A program made the position numbers and the translations under genes. Of a stretch of DNA of 64,000 bases, positions 1 to 11,021 are shown piece after piece; position 1 is the first letter of the stretch, and every line of letters starts with the position of its first letter. The stretch is taken from assembly GCA_025175895.1 (NCBI GenBank), contig CM045990.1, positions 61,133,704 through 61,197,703 of the forward strand. The letters run 5' to 3'. The DNA comes from Wurfbainia villosa. Lineage: Eukaryota; Streptophyta; Magnoliopsida; Zingiberales; Zingiberaceae. The notes under the pieces were generated by a model. That model saw only the letters and a program-made list of their open reading frames with translations. It ran no database searches and was not told the origin of the DNA.

Positions 1-1690
1 CGGCGCTTCTTCATAAGCTGTAGGCTCCTCATCATCAATGAGTAACCGTCGTTCGATTCACTTACGAGAAATCCATATTTCTCGGGAATATTGCGTGTTC
101 TACGGATCTCTGAAGATGTTGTGTTACAATAGGTCCCCGATTGCTCATCACTATGAGTTGTCATTGTGCTTCACCGGTATCTCATCAATGTCTATTTGAG
201 TCTCTCGAGCCTCCTCAAGCTCGAGACACTCCCTTTGTTTTCTTGCAAGAGAAACTCTTTCTCTAGAAACACGGCATGCCTTGAAACAAACACCTTTTGT
301 TCCACAGGATGATAGAATTGGTAACCCCTTGTTTCCTTAGGGTATCCAATAAATAGACATTTATCAGACTTAGCATCCAATTTGTACGATCTGTCAGCTT
401 CACATAAGCGGAGACAACCCCATATCTTCAAGTAAGATACATGAGGTTTCTTACTATTCCATATCTCATATGGAGTAGTTGAGACTACCTTAGTAGGCAT
501 TACATTTAACAAGTAAATAGTTATGCGAGTGCATAACCCCAAAAGGACTTGGGAAGAGTCGCATGATTCATCATTGACTGACCATGTCCAACAAGGTCGA
601 TTCGCCTCTCGGATACACCATTATCTTTGTGGTGTATATGGCGAAGTCCATTGAGACAATATGCCATTGACTCTCAGATAAACAAGAAACTCATGACTTA
701 AGTATTCACCACCACGATCCTATCGAAGTATTTTAATAATTTTTTCATGTTGTTTCTCTACTACAATTATGAATTCTTTCAACCTTTCAAAGGCTTGGAC
801 TTGTGTTTCATCAAGAACACATACCCAAACGTGAGTGATCATCGGTGAAGGTAATGAAGTAGCTATAGCCTCCTAAAGCTTGAGTTGACATAGGTCCACA
901 TACATCGTATGTATTAGACCTAGTAACTCTCCCACTCGTTCACCTTTTCAAAGGTAACTTAGTCATCTTGCCTTTTAAGCATGATTCATGTATCGTATGA
1001 ATCCAATTCAAGCGATTCGAGAATTCCACATCGGTGTAATTCGGACATGCGTTTCTTGCTTATATGGCCAAGACGACAATGCCACATGTAGGAGTCTATT
1101 TGATTATCCTTTGAGCACTCTTGTTGCTCGCCCGATATTCAAATATCCTTTGGAATCGTCCAGCGTATAAACACCATTGCTTAAAGTTCCGGTCCATAAA
1201 GAACCCATTCAAAGTTATGTAACAACAATTGTTACTAAACGTCAAATGGAAACCATTTCTATTTAAACAAGAAATAGAAATGATGTTCTTTATCAACAAA
1301 GGAATATAAAAGCAATTGTCGGTTCTAAGACAAGTCCTGCAGGAGTTTCAACAAATACGTTAGATGGCGAGTGCTGACCTTTGCTTCCATTCCCAACACG
1401 TAAATTTGACTCTCCTTGTGAGTCTTCTTCTATTCCTTAGCCCATGTATGTCATTACATATATGTGAGCCACACCAGTATCAATACCCAAGTGTCTAGGA
1501 AATAGAATGACAATCAATAAAGAAGATTTACGAAGAAGATGGGGCATCAGATGCCTTATCCTTCTTCACGGACTCTTGATAAACCTTGCAATTTCTTCAT
1601 AAATGGACCCTCCTTGCCATAATGATGGCAAGTGCCCTTTTTATGCTAGTTACGCCTTTTAGCCTTTTTCTTCTTCCCTTCTATTGTTCC
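1..1690 (-). pseudogene. pol: Copia A protease to integrase remnant
   Basis: Recognisable pieces in transcript order: ISISCLNRNGFHLTFSNNCC at about 1285-1225, matching the pre-integrase part of C; a readable integrase segment with decayed DD(35)E surroundings at about 900-560; and a 116-codon stretch (542-192) with PTKVVSTTPYEIW, KIWGCL and CLFIGYPKETRGYQFY, which is the conserved C-terminal part of copia integrase. Several frameshifts and stops separate the pieces. Integrase would insert the DNA copy into the host chromosome. Reverse transcriptase would start left of position 1. Confidence 0.82.
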
Positions 1691-1702
1691 TTTGACTCCC
1701 TC

Positions 1703-2176
1703 TTAGAACCTTTCTTGAGAATCAACTAACAACACGTCCCTACTCATGCTTCTCGAGAAGGCTCCACAGTCTTGACATGTTGGCGATACCACAGATGAAC
1801 CTCCTAGCATCTCAGAGGTGAAGAGGAGCTTTGAGACTTCGAACCTTTCGAATCTCACTTGCTCATCAACCAACTCACAAAGATGAAGGACTACGATATG
1901 AGCATCCATATGCTCATGCTGCTTTCGTAGCTTGGGTTCCATCGTGTCTAGCATGATGCAACTCATTTGTTCAGAATCACTCACATGTTTCTGATAGGCC
2001 AACAATTGGTCCAGAGTTGCATCATCACTATGACGGGCCGGAAGAGGCGCTTCGAGGACATTTGCAAGCTTTTCAACCTTGAGAACAATTCTCAAGCTTC
2101 TAAGCCACCCAAGAAGTTCGCCTACTAATTTATTTGAATCCAAAATGGAACGCAAATTCAAACACATCATGATCAA
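1703..2176 (-). pseudogene. gag: Copia A gag remnant (UBN2-type)
   Basis: A 157-codon stretch whose first 110 or so residues match the plant copia gag (UBN2) pattern seen in the gag of C and L in this window: LNLRSILDSNKL near the start, LRIVLKVEKL, then MLDTMEPKLRKQHEHMDAH and RFERFEVSKLLF. In L the same segments read LRSVLEKDKL, LRIILKQERL, MNSELQKQHENMDAYDM and HERFEVSKALF. Gag forms the particle that packages element RNA. The tail after about residue 125 is out of frame with the family, so the gene is broken. A degenerate zinc-knuckle-like CHHYGKEG follows near 1640 in another frame. Confidence 0.75.
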
Positions 2177-3436
2177 TATATTAACTTAGAAATACAAAAC
2201 GAGCATATATGAGAAAGATGATTTTAAAATGCATCAATATACATTTATAAATCCCATTCATTTTTCGAATTTCAAAAACCCCAAAATCACTTCGGGAGAT
2301 CGTAGGTCCATCTCCGAATGGGTTGATATCCATCATAGTTATGAACAACCTTGGAGAGAGTCCAACAAGCCATTCATAACTACGACGGTAGGTATCAACT
2401 ATACCGATTGCATATCACGTATATGAAACTATCACAATGTGCTATCAACTAATTGAATGTTCACATATACATCGGGTTGTTAACACATTAACAAGTATGC
2501 ATCATATGCATAGCACCCAACTTCACCTCCCTTTACATCGACCTTGAGAGAGTCCAACAAGCCGATGCTCCAAAGTTAAAGCCAACCCATTAATCAAACA
2601 TAGTTTTAATATGGTTAGAGCGCATTCAACCAATTAGCCCAGCTTGGAGAGAGTCCAACAACCAAAGCTAACGATTGACCTGACTCTTACCATATTAGTA
2701 TTAAACTATTCCATGGTTTGAACATGTTCGGTTCGAGCCGCTTGAGAGAGTCCAACAACCCAAACAAGAAACGAAACTCGGGTTCTAACCATATTAATGG
2801 AAGGTGTAGGCTTTAATATTGTTTAAGGGTTTTATGTCTCATCCTCTTTGCATGCAAATAACTATTATCTACATGGCATGGCATACATGGCATACATCTA
2901 CATGTCACGACACGCATGGCATAATGTTATGCATCTAATGCAATTACATGGCATACAATTATGTCATGTATATATTTCCTTATATGTCATAACTATTTAT
3001 GGAAATAAAATATGTTTAAGATTTGATTCTCCAAATCAAATCATAATTAAATTAGGAAACAAATTTCCAAATCTAATCACATATTTTATTCATGGAATTA
3101 TTTGATTAAGGAAAATCTATTTAGGAAACCAATTTCCTAAATCATTAAAACTACTTATGGAAATAAAATATTTTAAGATTTGATTTCCCAAATCAAATCA
3201 TGATTAAATTAGGAAACAAATTTCCAGAATCTAATCAAATATTTTATTTATGGAAATATCAATTTCCATAAATACTTCCAACTTTCCAAAAGTGGAAGAT
3301 TTCCATAAATACTTCTAGACTTTCCAAAATTGAAAAATTTCCATAAATACTTCTAAATTTCCAAAATTAGAAAATTTCCAGAAATACATTATGACTATCG
3401 CAAAACCATTTTTACGATTATGTGAAACACAACACA
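2177..3436 (-). other. Untranslated leader of copia A with repeated hairpins
   Basis: Noncoding stretch between primer site and gag. The half next to the LTR (about 3000-3400) is AT-rich with imperfect repeats of TTTCCAAAATT- and AAATTAGGAAAC-like units. The gag-proximal half (2230-2800) has four copies of the plus-strand string GAGAGAGTCCAACAA at 2355-2369, 2547-2561, 2647-2661 and 2745-2759. Two of them sit clearly between complementary arms (2331-2345 with 2373-2387; 2610-2620 with 2684-2694). Confidence 0.75.
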
Positions 3437-3447
3437 GGCTCGATACC
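3437..3447 (-). other. Primer binding site of copia A
   Basis: Minus strand reads GGTATCGAGCC two to three bases after the LTR end. This is the usual TGGTATCAGAGCC, complementary to the 3' end of initiator Met tRNA, with the first base changed and one A lost. It marks where minus-strand DNA synthesis was primed and sets the element's direction. Confidence 0.8.
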
Positions 3448-3450
3448 CTT

Positions 3451-5647
3451 TGTTGGGTTTGACGCACTTGGCGTGTGTGTGTTCGATCATGTTTCGTAAA
3501 CATGAGCACAGCGGAAGCAATTAAAAATAATAAATCTATATTTATTACAACACATGCATTCATATTACAACAAGTGTAGACATAACCGTAAATTAAAATT
3601 TTCAATAAAAGGAAATTTATCTACGTTATACCTTTCGTATGACGTATAGCGGGAACGGCATCAACCGGAACGATCCTCGTAAGAATCGTCTCTATCCGTA
3701 TCCACGCCGAGCTCCTCGGGATGACTTCGCTAAGCCACGGGCTTCATCTTCGTACGGGTTACTAGCCTCGTGTTGAAGACGACGTGATCGAGAGATGATC
3801 ACAATCCGAATCCAAATTCGGATCCAAAATCGAGTCCTCAAAACTCAATTCTCCGGAGAGGTATTCGTCAACCGTTTGACGAATCCTTCGTCCTCCACCT
3901 CAGAGGATTACCGGAGATCAAATTCCTGGTAAGTTAGCCGCTGTCGGAGCACTAACCGTCGTCCAAACGACGCTCCGACAACAAAGAAACAAGCTGTCCA
4001 GAAAAACTGGACAGCTTTTGGTGGAGGAATAGAGGCCGGCCAAAGGAGATGTGGAGCTCACCTTATCACCGAACCCACAAGAGATCACCGGAGGGTCGCC
4101 GGAGCATCGCCGGCTGAAGCTTGGATGCCGGCGGCAAGGAGGTGGCAGCAGCTCCATGAAGTTGGCGGCAACACCATATTGGGCGGCAACAACAAAAGGA
4201 GGCTAGGGTTGGGCGGCCAAAACTTCATTAGCTTTAGGGTTAGGGTTTAAGCCCTATTTTATAGAGAACTAATTCTCTTAATGGTTAATGGATCATATCC
4301 ATAAAGTCCGTTAACCCGCTCCATTAAGATAAGTTAAAATAAACCAAACCATGATGGTTTATTTTAAGTTAAAACGAACCGAACCAACTTTTGGTTCATT
4401 CGTTTAAAATAAACCAAACCCTTTGGTTTATTCTCATCCATTGGATTAGAACCAAACCATTTTGGTCCATCCATTATGTCTTCATAAGACACGGCCCATC
4501 CACGCTTCCATTGCGACTGAAACAATTTCATGCTCGCTTTATGTTTAGTCCAACCAAACATAGTTTCTCTCGGTCTGAGAATCCCATTCTCAAGCTCGTT
4601 TTAAATCCTTTGGATTACACTCGTTGTGCGTGTGACCAAATAGGTTCTCGGTTTATGTTGGCCATCTATAATTAACCATTAATTATAGAACGATAATGAG
4701 TGGCACCTAGTAGTACATCATGATCCCCAATTAACCGAAAAGATCAACGGTTGATCCAGAACTATTTCTGAAACCCTTCAGTAGCTCGAATGAATCGTGC
4801 CCCATTCCCTTCACTCATCTTATACCCACTTGGTTCAGGACATGGTCTATTGTGTCAGTCCCCACTAAGCTGACTACGTCACACCTAGCCCAAGTATTAT
4901 TTCCTCGTCCTACGGATTCTAGTTACTCCACATGTATCGAAGAGTACTTTACTCTAAACATGTAATGCTTTGGCCAAAGACTTTAGTAACAATCCGACGA
5001 GAGGCCATGGGTATACATCTCCTCGCAAGGAGTGGTGAATCCTTTATAGGCTATTCAAACACCTTGATCACTTGACTTATACCCAATCATCCAGTCCACA
5101 TCTCCTTAGAGATGTTTGCTTAAGATGTCAAAGCATAAGTCTCCATGATCAAGATGACTTGAATACCGCAAGTCAAAGGAACATCGCACTTAAGCCACAG
5201 TAAGAACTTCATTGACATATCTATATATGCAGAGAACCATATGAAGTCTTACGGTGGTCACTCCAATGAACTAGTTACCATAACTAGCATCCACGATTAA
5301 CTCCGGACATCACTATGTCTCCAGCCAGTGAGAATCAGCTGCTTGGATACACCAAGGAGTATACCTCGTGCTAGTCTCAACAGAATTGATGGTGTCCAAA
5401 TCCATCAATTCATCGACTAGGGATAATTCCGATACATCACAATTACACATGTAGAGATACTCACTAGTTGTGATCCAATCACAAATTCTCTCATGCTGTG
5501 AATCGCATCGTGGACATTCAGTAAATGAGTTTAAGATCCAATCAAATACATTAAACATGTATACTCAAATAGTGAATCTTCATTTATCATATAAATGGTT
5601 CATACATAAGGCGATTGCCTTAGGACATCTCTCATATATTACTAACA
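3451..5647 (-). repeat. 5' LTR of copia A (2197 bp)
   Basis: In transcript sense it begins TGTTAGTAATATATGAGAG and ends AAACCCAACA, followed at once by the primer site. A 2186 bp copy in the opposite orientation (30395-32580) has the same two ends, which fixes both boundaries. A TATA-like TATAAAAT lies at 4263-4256 on the minus strand, just before a run of plant-telomere-like CCCTAAA units (about 4230-4250). A terminal TG and CA are present. Confidence 0.92.
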
Positions 5648-5968
5648 CTTGATATAGTTGACGAAGATGTCCAACCATATCATAAGCATTCATGAACTCA
5701 TGTTGCTTATGAAGCTCAGAGTTCATGGTCGCGAGCATTAGACATGACGCATCTAATGCATCATCTTGATGCTTCTTGTAAGATCTTTGTCAGCTCGCGA
5801 GGCAGTGGCAGGAGGTGCCTCCGGAATGGGCTGCTCCAGGACGTACAGCTTCCTTTCTTGGGTGAGAACAATTCTCAGGTTCCTGTTCCAGTCCAGGAAA
5901 TTTGCTCCATTGAGCTTGTCCTTCTCAAGGACAGAACGCAGAGAGAGAGTGTTTGTGTTTGTCGACAT
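5648..5968 (-). pseudogene. gag: Copia B gag, N-terminal part
   Basis: Begins MSTNTNTLSLRSVLEKDKLN and continues NFLDWNRNLRIVLTQERKL, the standard start of the UBN2 copia gag and almost identical to C. A one-base loss near 5785 shifts the frame, giving a stop after 71 codons, but the shifted frame still reads KKHQDDALDASCLMLATMNS and continues to a codon run matching HLRQLYQ of C, where A is inserted. B keeps a gag stretch (LDWNRNLRIVLTQ) that is replaced in C, so it is the better guide to the ancestral N-terminus. Confidence 0.85.
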
Positions 5969-6622
5969 AGTTATCTACAACATACAATGCAGAGAATTAA
6001 TATCATATTCCTTTTATCATTTAATTAGGCCTTTAATCAAATGATGCTCTCACTGAATTATAGGAATTTTGTAGAATCGAGTTATGGATGTGGTCAAGCC
6101 ACATTACTAGATTCATACAAACTAGCTATAATTCTTGCGGGACAAGATCCACATCATACTAAGCCTTGAGTTAGCTTTGGCTAAATCGCCCAAGACTTAG
6201 TACGATCGGTGGGTAACACATTACCGATTACATCTCTATGCAACTCTTGTTTATAGGATCAAGACCCACATTTACAAAATACCTTGAGTTAGCTTTGGCT
6301 AAATTGCCCAAGATTTAGTGTAAATGTGATCTTACCCTATCTTTCCAACGATTGGAATATGCCTATAGTTCTACTCGATCCAATTGAGTTAACTAGTTTT
6401 GCTCAATCTAATTGAGCTTACTCTAACCCAAGCGAGATAGGCGGGACCAAGATTGTCCCTCCGCACCCTACCAAGATAATATATGTTGCTCTGCTTTGGC
6501 AGATTCAACAACAACAAATGATCGAGGTAGTGATGGGTATCAAGGCTCGGTAGGCATTTTCGAGTTGATTCGATTATGATCTAATCTAATCGTAATGTGT
6601 ATCTTATACGCATTTAGGCCTT

Positions 6623-6761
6623 TATTATCCTATATTAGCATGCATCACATACATACAATCATTATTCTAGCATGCATCATATACATACAAGAAAATTATC
6701 CTAGCATGCATCATATACATACAAGCATTATTCTACTAGCATGCATCACATACATACAAGC
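6623..6761. repeat. Minisatellite of GCATGCATCA-containing units
   Basis: Four imperfect units of 31-37 bp, each built around CTAGCATGCATCATATACAT followed by ACAAG. The counterpart in C is at about 16042-16180 in the opposite orientation. Confidence 0.85.
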
Positions 6762-6766
6762 AAAAT

Positions 6767-6770
<4 letters not shown>

Positions 6771-6833
<63 letters not shown>
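6771..6833. repeat. TA microsatellite
   Basis: About 31 uninterrupted TA units, with a short second run at 6838-6851. The same microsatellite stands at the matching place in the leader of C (15957-16033), so it was present in the shared family rather than arising here. Confidence 0.97.
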
Positions 6834-6835
<2 letters not shown>

Positions 6836-7652
6836 ACATATATATATATAATTAAATGTTATGTAGTCATGGCCCTACTACGATCTTCTCAAGCCAATGA
6901 GAAGATCGGACGGTCAACCTAAGGCTAGCAGCTTCTCCAAGCGCTTCCTTTGACCGCCATGTGTCGTCGTCACACTTCTCGTAATCTCGTCTTCAAGTGG
7001 ACTTTCCACCGCTCCATTTTGTACATTACAAATATGAAACTCAAGTTACATTCGAGTCTAAAACTATTTACAACTAGAATATCAAAATAAGAGGTACGAC
7101 GCGTAGGTCGCATACACTATACAACACGCACAACCACAAAACGGCACGTAGGCCGTATTATGAATTACAACACATCACATCCAATCATATTGGGGTTATT
7201 GGGCCATGACAATCACAGAATTATACATAATTCTAAATTATGTATTTTTACAGAAAATTTCTATAATTTTTCCTATTTTTTTTCAATTTTATGAGTCATC
7301 TCTCCATAACGGTCCCGCTAAGCGGTTTCCGGGCGCGATCGCGGGACAAGGCCCCTTTCGGGGATAGGAGCAGCGCCCCTACTCGCAAAATAAACTTTGC
7401 GAGTGTCCCTACTATGATCTTACAGTGACTTAAGTCGCTGTCCCAAAAACCTAAAGCGAGAACTCGCCGTTTCGGAGAGTTTTTCTCGGTGGTTGAAGCC
7501 AACAAGTGTCCCAACACTCGTTGCTTCGACTCTTCGAGAAAAATACCCAAAAATTCTATAAAAATAGGAAATTTACAGAAACATATAAATCTGTAATTTT
7601 TATATCTAATACAAAAATTACAAAAAATGAAACACATACATGCTTCGCACGT

Positions 7653-7665
7653 GGCTCTGATACCA
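7653..7665 (-). other. Primer binding site of copia B
   Basis: Minus strand reads TGGTATCAGAGCC, an exact match to the usual complement of the initiator Met tRNA 3' end, one base after the LTR end. Confidence 0.93.
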
Positions 7666-7666
7666 C

Positions 7667-9498
7667 TATTGGGTTTTCCGAGCTGCAAAAACCGTTTTTT
7701 GCGTTGCGGAAACCTCGGAAGCCTCGGCCATGGATCCGTGCGAAGATGTATTAAAAACAAAACATGTATGTGTTTATATAAAACCCTAGATCTACCTTAG
7801 ATCTACATGATAAGGATGTTACCCTCATAGCAACGCCCTTCGCAAATCCCGCTCGTCCAAAAGGTTCGCCGGAACTCAAGAGTGTCAAGTGCACACCGCT
7901 CTATTGGTATCCACACAAGAAAAAGGTGGAGAAAACACACCCTTGAGTGTGCTAGCACTCTATGGATGGTTCGGCCAAGGAGGTTGGGAGAGGGAGAGAG
8001 CTTGAGGGAAATTGATCCAAGGTTGAAGATGAAGTTTTGTAACTTCCCAAAATGAATTCACACATCTAATGGGGTTGGCCGGCCACTTCATGGAGAGGGG
8101 GTTACATGCATGCATGTAACTCCCATGACCCTTGGTCTCCCTCATGAGGTGGCACCACATGACAAAGTCAATGATGATGTGGAGCATCATCATTGGTCGG
8201 CCATGCCAAGTCATCATCATGACATGGCATTTGGTCAAGTCAAACTTGACCTTTCATCTTCCCTCTCAAGTCAAGTCAAACTTGACCTCTAATTTCCCAT
8301 GGTTGATCAAATCTAACCACTTGACTCAAGTCAATTTAATTTAATGAATCTCTATTCAATTAATTTAAATTGATTAAATGAATCAAATCTAAATTAGACT
8401 CATTCAACACTTGAATCAACTTGAGTCTAACTCAATTAGTCTAATTTGGATTACTCTTAATCCAATTTGGTTCATCCCATGAACCTAATCCTCATGGTTC
8501 ATCATATGAACCTAATCTCCATCTAATTGCTCAAATGTGTGTGACCCTATAGGTTCTTGTAACATTGGCAATGTCCCTAAACCGATTTAGGAACATAAGC
8601 AATGAGCGGTATCTAGCAACACATCATTGCTACCCAAGTTACAAGAATGTTGAGCTCCAACATCACCTTTGTGACTACTAATTGTGACTCTCACAATATG
8701 TCACAATGTCCCTCTATCCTTGATATCTAGATTGACCAATCGAGACATAGACCGTGTCATCCTCGGTACAATCTAAATCTTGAACTCCAAGTAGACTCAC
8801 TCTAATCAAATGAGCTCAATATCTCATATTAATTCATTTGGGCATGGCCATGCACTTCGTGGTCTCACTCTATCAAGAATATCGATGTCTCTCCCATCAT
8901 ATAGGAGGGATAGATCCCATCTACATCACTCACATCTCTCCGCATAATTTGTTACATACCCAGTAATCGCCTTTATAGTCCACCCATTTACGAGTGACGT
9001 TTGACGAAGCCAAAGTATGCAACGCCTTATGTAGGGAACCATGGTGACTTCAGGTCTAAGGACTAATAGTCATACTAATAGCCACATGAGAAAGTATATG
9101 ACACTCATATAACGATCCACGATACTTTCTCATGGCGGGTCATTCAATATACATTCTCTAATGTATACCCATGTGTCAACTCGATATCTCATATTCATGA
9201 CTTGTGAGATCAAGTCATCATGTTGACCTACATGCTAGTCTCTATGCATTAACATTGTCCCTGAATGTTAATACTTGACTAGGAATGATTAAGAGTAGTG
9301 TTCTCTATATCATCTCATTATCGATTCAACCAATCGATTGATATAGATAAGAACCTACTACTCAAGGACATTATTATATTTAGTTATTTGGCACCAATAC
9401 AAGTAAATATAATAACCATGCCTTTATAAATAGGAATATGATACAATAAAGTCCATACAACAATCATCACATGATTGGCTCTAGGGCTTTCACTAACA
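7667..9498 (-). repeat. 5' LTR of copia B (1832 bp)
   Basis: In transcript sense begins TGTTAGTGAAAGCCCTAG and ends AAAACCCAATA, the terminal CA being mutated to TA. Homologous to the LTRs of C and D. The repeated TCAAGTCAAACTTGACC units at about 8234-8288 are shared by the family LTRs. Confidence 0.9.
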
Positions 9499-9740
9499 AT
9501 TTTTCCTCCTTAGAGTTGATGCCATGTGTGTATAACATTTAGAAAATATTTTTGATGGTGTCAAAGGGGAAGAATTGATAGGTTTAAGTTAATCATGCTA
9601 AAAGGGAAAATTTAGCATGTCTTAAGGGGGAGTTGCATGTTTAAGGGGGAGTTTTGATGCTCATATTATTTACATGCTTTCCTTGCTTATGTTGTTATTG
9701 TTATTTGTTTTACCTAACTTAAACAGATTGCCACACATCA

Positions 9741-9752
9741 GAAAGGGGAAGA
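9741..9752 (+). other. Polypurine tract of E
   Basis: GAAAGGGGAAGA lies directly before the LTR start at 9754 and would prime plus-strand DNA synthesis. Two more purine tracts sit about 100 bp upstream. Confidence 0.8.
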
Positions 9753-9753
9753 T

Positions 9754-11021
9754 TGTTAAGGCAATCAACCCATGTCATATGGTTTTGATGTGTGTGGCAA
9801 AGGGTTTAAGTTAGGTTGTTATTATTTTGATATGTGTGTTGGAGTCTTGCAGGACTTAATAATTCGCACATGGAGCTTTGGCAAGTTTCACCAACTCACA
9901 ACCTCGTAATTGAGTCGGCGAAGGAGCATTGCGAAGTCGTGAGCTTGATGCATTCGAGGGACCACCGAACGAGATGACTTGAAGCGAAGCCAAGGAAGCA
10001 GACTTCGAGGGCAAGAGACGCGAAGGAGCATTGCAGAGTCGTGCGCTTGATGCTGCCTAGGGACGTGACCGCGAACGAAGAGAGCTTCGGCGAGGGACTT
10101 CAAGTGAGATGAGAGAATGAGTGAAATGTAAGTAGCTCATTAGGTGAACTTGGCCGAATGGCTAAGTGTCGGAGGCTCGACCGCAAGGGTTGAGGTTTAC
10201 CCGACCGTCGGACACTCAAACGGATGTTAAGTTTGAGGTTTACCCGGCATCAATCGACTGCCATGTCATGGCAGTCGACTGCTCCAAGTCGACTATGACT
10301 CGACTGGTTTACGAGTCTGAATTTTATGCCATCATTCGACTTCCACTATTTGGCGATCATTGCGACCACCGATCAACTAATGATGGTATCGATCGGTGGA
10401 TCACGAGGGTTTGAGCCTGCAGAATGGTGATCAGTCGAGTGCTCGCTTCCGGCACTCGTCTGTTAGCTCCATCAGTCGACTGATGTGGGAGTCGTTGGAT
10501 GAAATCCAACGTGGAAGAAGTCGTTATTGGGCAATGGCTACAGGAGCAGTCGACTGATCGGGGCATCAGTCGACTGCTAGTGGCCAATGGGAAGAAAACA
10601 GCCTTCTCTATTTATAGAGAAGGTGTGGGCTTTTGGATGGCTAATGCTTATGCTCTAAGTGATCATCCAAGTGCTCCACAAGCTTCCAACTCTTTCTCTT
10701 ATTCTTATTTCAAATCCATTGTAAGAAAGAGTGTTCTTGGGTTGTAAGAAGGTTTACCTCCACCTTGCTTTGGCTAAAGGGAGAGACCGATATTGGATTG
10801 GTTTCGGAGTGATTCACCGGAGACGAATCGAATCGTAGATTAGCGGCGAGGTCGTGAACCACGTTATATCTTTTTGTTAGCATTGTTTTTACTTTGTGTT
10901 GTCTTAATTGCTTGTTTAGTTTTGTTTCCGTTGCGCTAATATTGTTTGTAGACAAGCAATTCTATCATACGACGATTGAGGGCTATTCACCCCCCTCAAG
11001 TCGGCCACCAACGTTCCAACA
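9754..11021 (+). repeat. 3' LTR of E (1268 bp), palindrome-rich
   Basis: Begins TGTTAAGGCAATCAACCC and ends CGTTCCAACA. The minus-strand LTR starting at 24793 has the same first 100 bp. Between 10250 and 10580 the 10-base palindrome CAGTCGACTG or close variants occurs about eight times. A TATTTATA box is at about 10608-10615. The small open frames inside are chance. Confidence 0.85.

Larger units (their letters stand above)
1..5647 (-). mobile_element. Copia element A, 5' LTR to integrase, truncated by window edge
   Basis: A minus-strand Ty1/copia element read from 5647 down to 1. Order in transcript sense: 5' LTR (5647-3451), a primer site matching the 3' end of initiator Met tRNA (3447-3437), a 1.26 kb leader with repeated hairpins, gag (from 2176), protease/pre-integrase remnants and integrase (to position 1). 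Gag before protease before integrase is the copia order. Reverse transcriptase, RNase H and the 3' LTR must lie left of the window. Its outer LTR end abuts the gag of element B, so A inserted into B; the flanking five bases CTTGA (5648-5652) should be one copy of the target duplication. All coding parts carry stops or frameshifts. Confidence 0.88.
5969..7652 (-). other. Leader of copia B
   Basis: About 1.7 kb between primer site and gag. From the gag side it holds two hairpins with the same apex (6146-6208 and 6267-6328), a 4-unit minisatellite of 31-37 bp (about 6623-6761), a long TA microsatellite (6771-6833), two small hairpins with apex RCGTAG (7097-7110 and 7141-7156), and a GC-rich stretch 7300-7500. 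The long open frame seen on the minus strand across 7296-7760 crosses the primer site into the LTR and is not a gene. Confidence 0.75.
5648..9498 (-). mobile_element. Copia element B, 5' part, cut by A
   Basis: Minus-strand copia with 5' LTR 9498-7667, primer site 7665-7653, leader 7650-5969 and the first 107 codons of gag (5968-5648). Gag stops at the outer end of A's LTR, so the rest of B should resume left of the window behind A's 3' LTR. B belongs to the same family as C: same LTR, same leader repeats and same gag start. Its LTR outer end abuts the internal 3' end of E, so B inserted into E; AATTT (9499-9503) is the expected target duplication. Confidence 0.88.
9499..11021 (+). mobile_element. 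Sirevirus-like copia E, 3' end and 3' LTR
   Basis: Plus-strand remnant made of 255 bp of internal sequence and one complete LTR. The internal part is noncoding and holds several AAGGGGGAG tracts (9624-9632 and 9643-9651) ahead of the last polypurine tract (9741-9752). Multiple polypurine tracts before the 3' LTR, and an LTR rich in one palindrome, are features reported for plant Sirevirus copia elements; the assignment rests on these features and not on protein. The left end is cut by B; the right end abuts the leader of D. Confidence 0.72.

Noticed and set aside
2351..2760. CRISPR-like array (four spaced GAGAGAGTCCAACAA copies)
   Set aside because: Spacing is irregular (192, 100, 98), the setting is a plant retrotransposon leader, and the flanks are paired arms rather than spacers.
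4391..4675. 94-codon plus-strand frame, with a mirror copy at 31359-31643
   Set aside because: Present only because both lie in A-family LTRs; no start context, no known domain.
6595..6855. Open frame ending in an Ile-Tyr run
   Set aside because: Translation of the minisatellite and TA microsatellite; no coding meaning.
7296..7760. 154-codon open frame on the minus strand
   Set aside because: It crosses the primer site and LTR end of B; the homologous region of C and D does not keep the frame.
10145..10215. tRNA-like start (TTGGCCGAATGGCTAAGTGTC) in the E LTR
   Set aside because: Resembles the A box of Leu/Ser tRNA genes, but there is no proper B box and no acceptor stem; it lies within an LTR.
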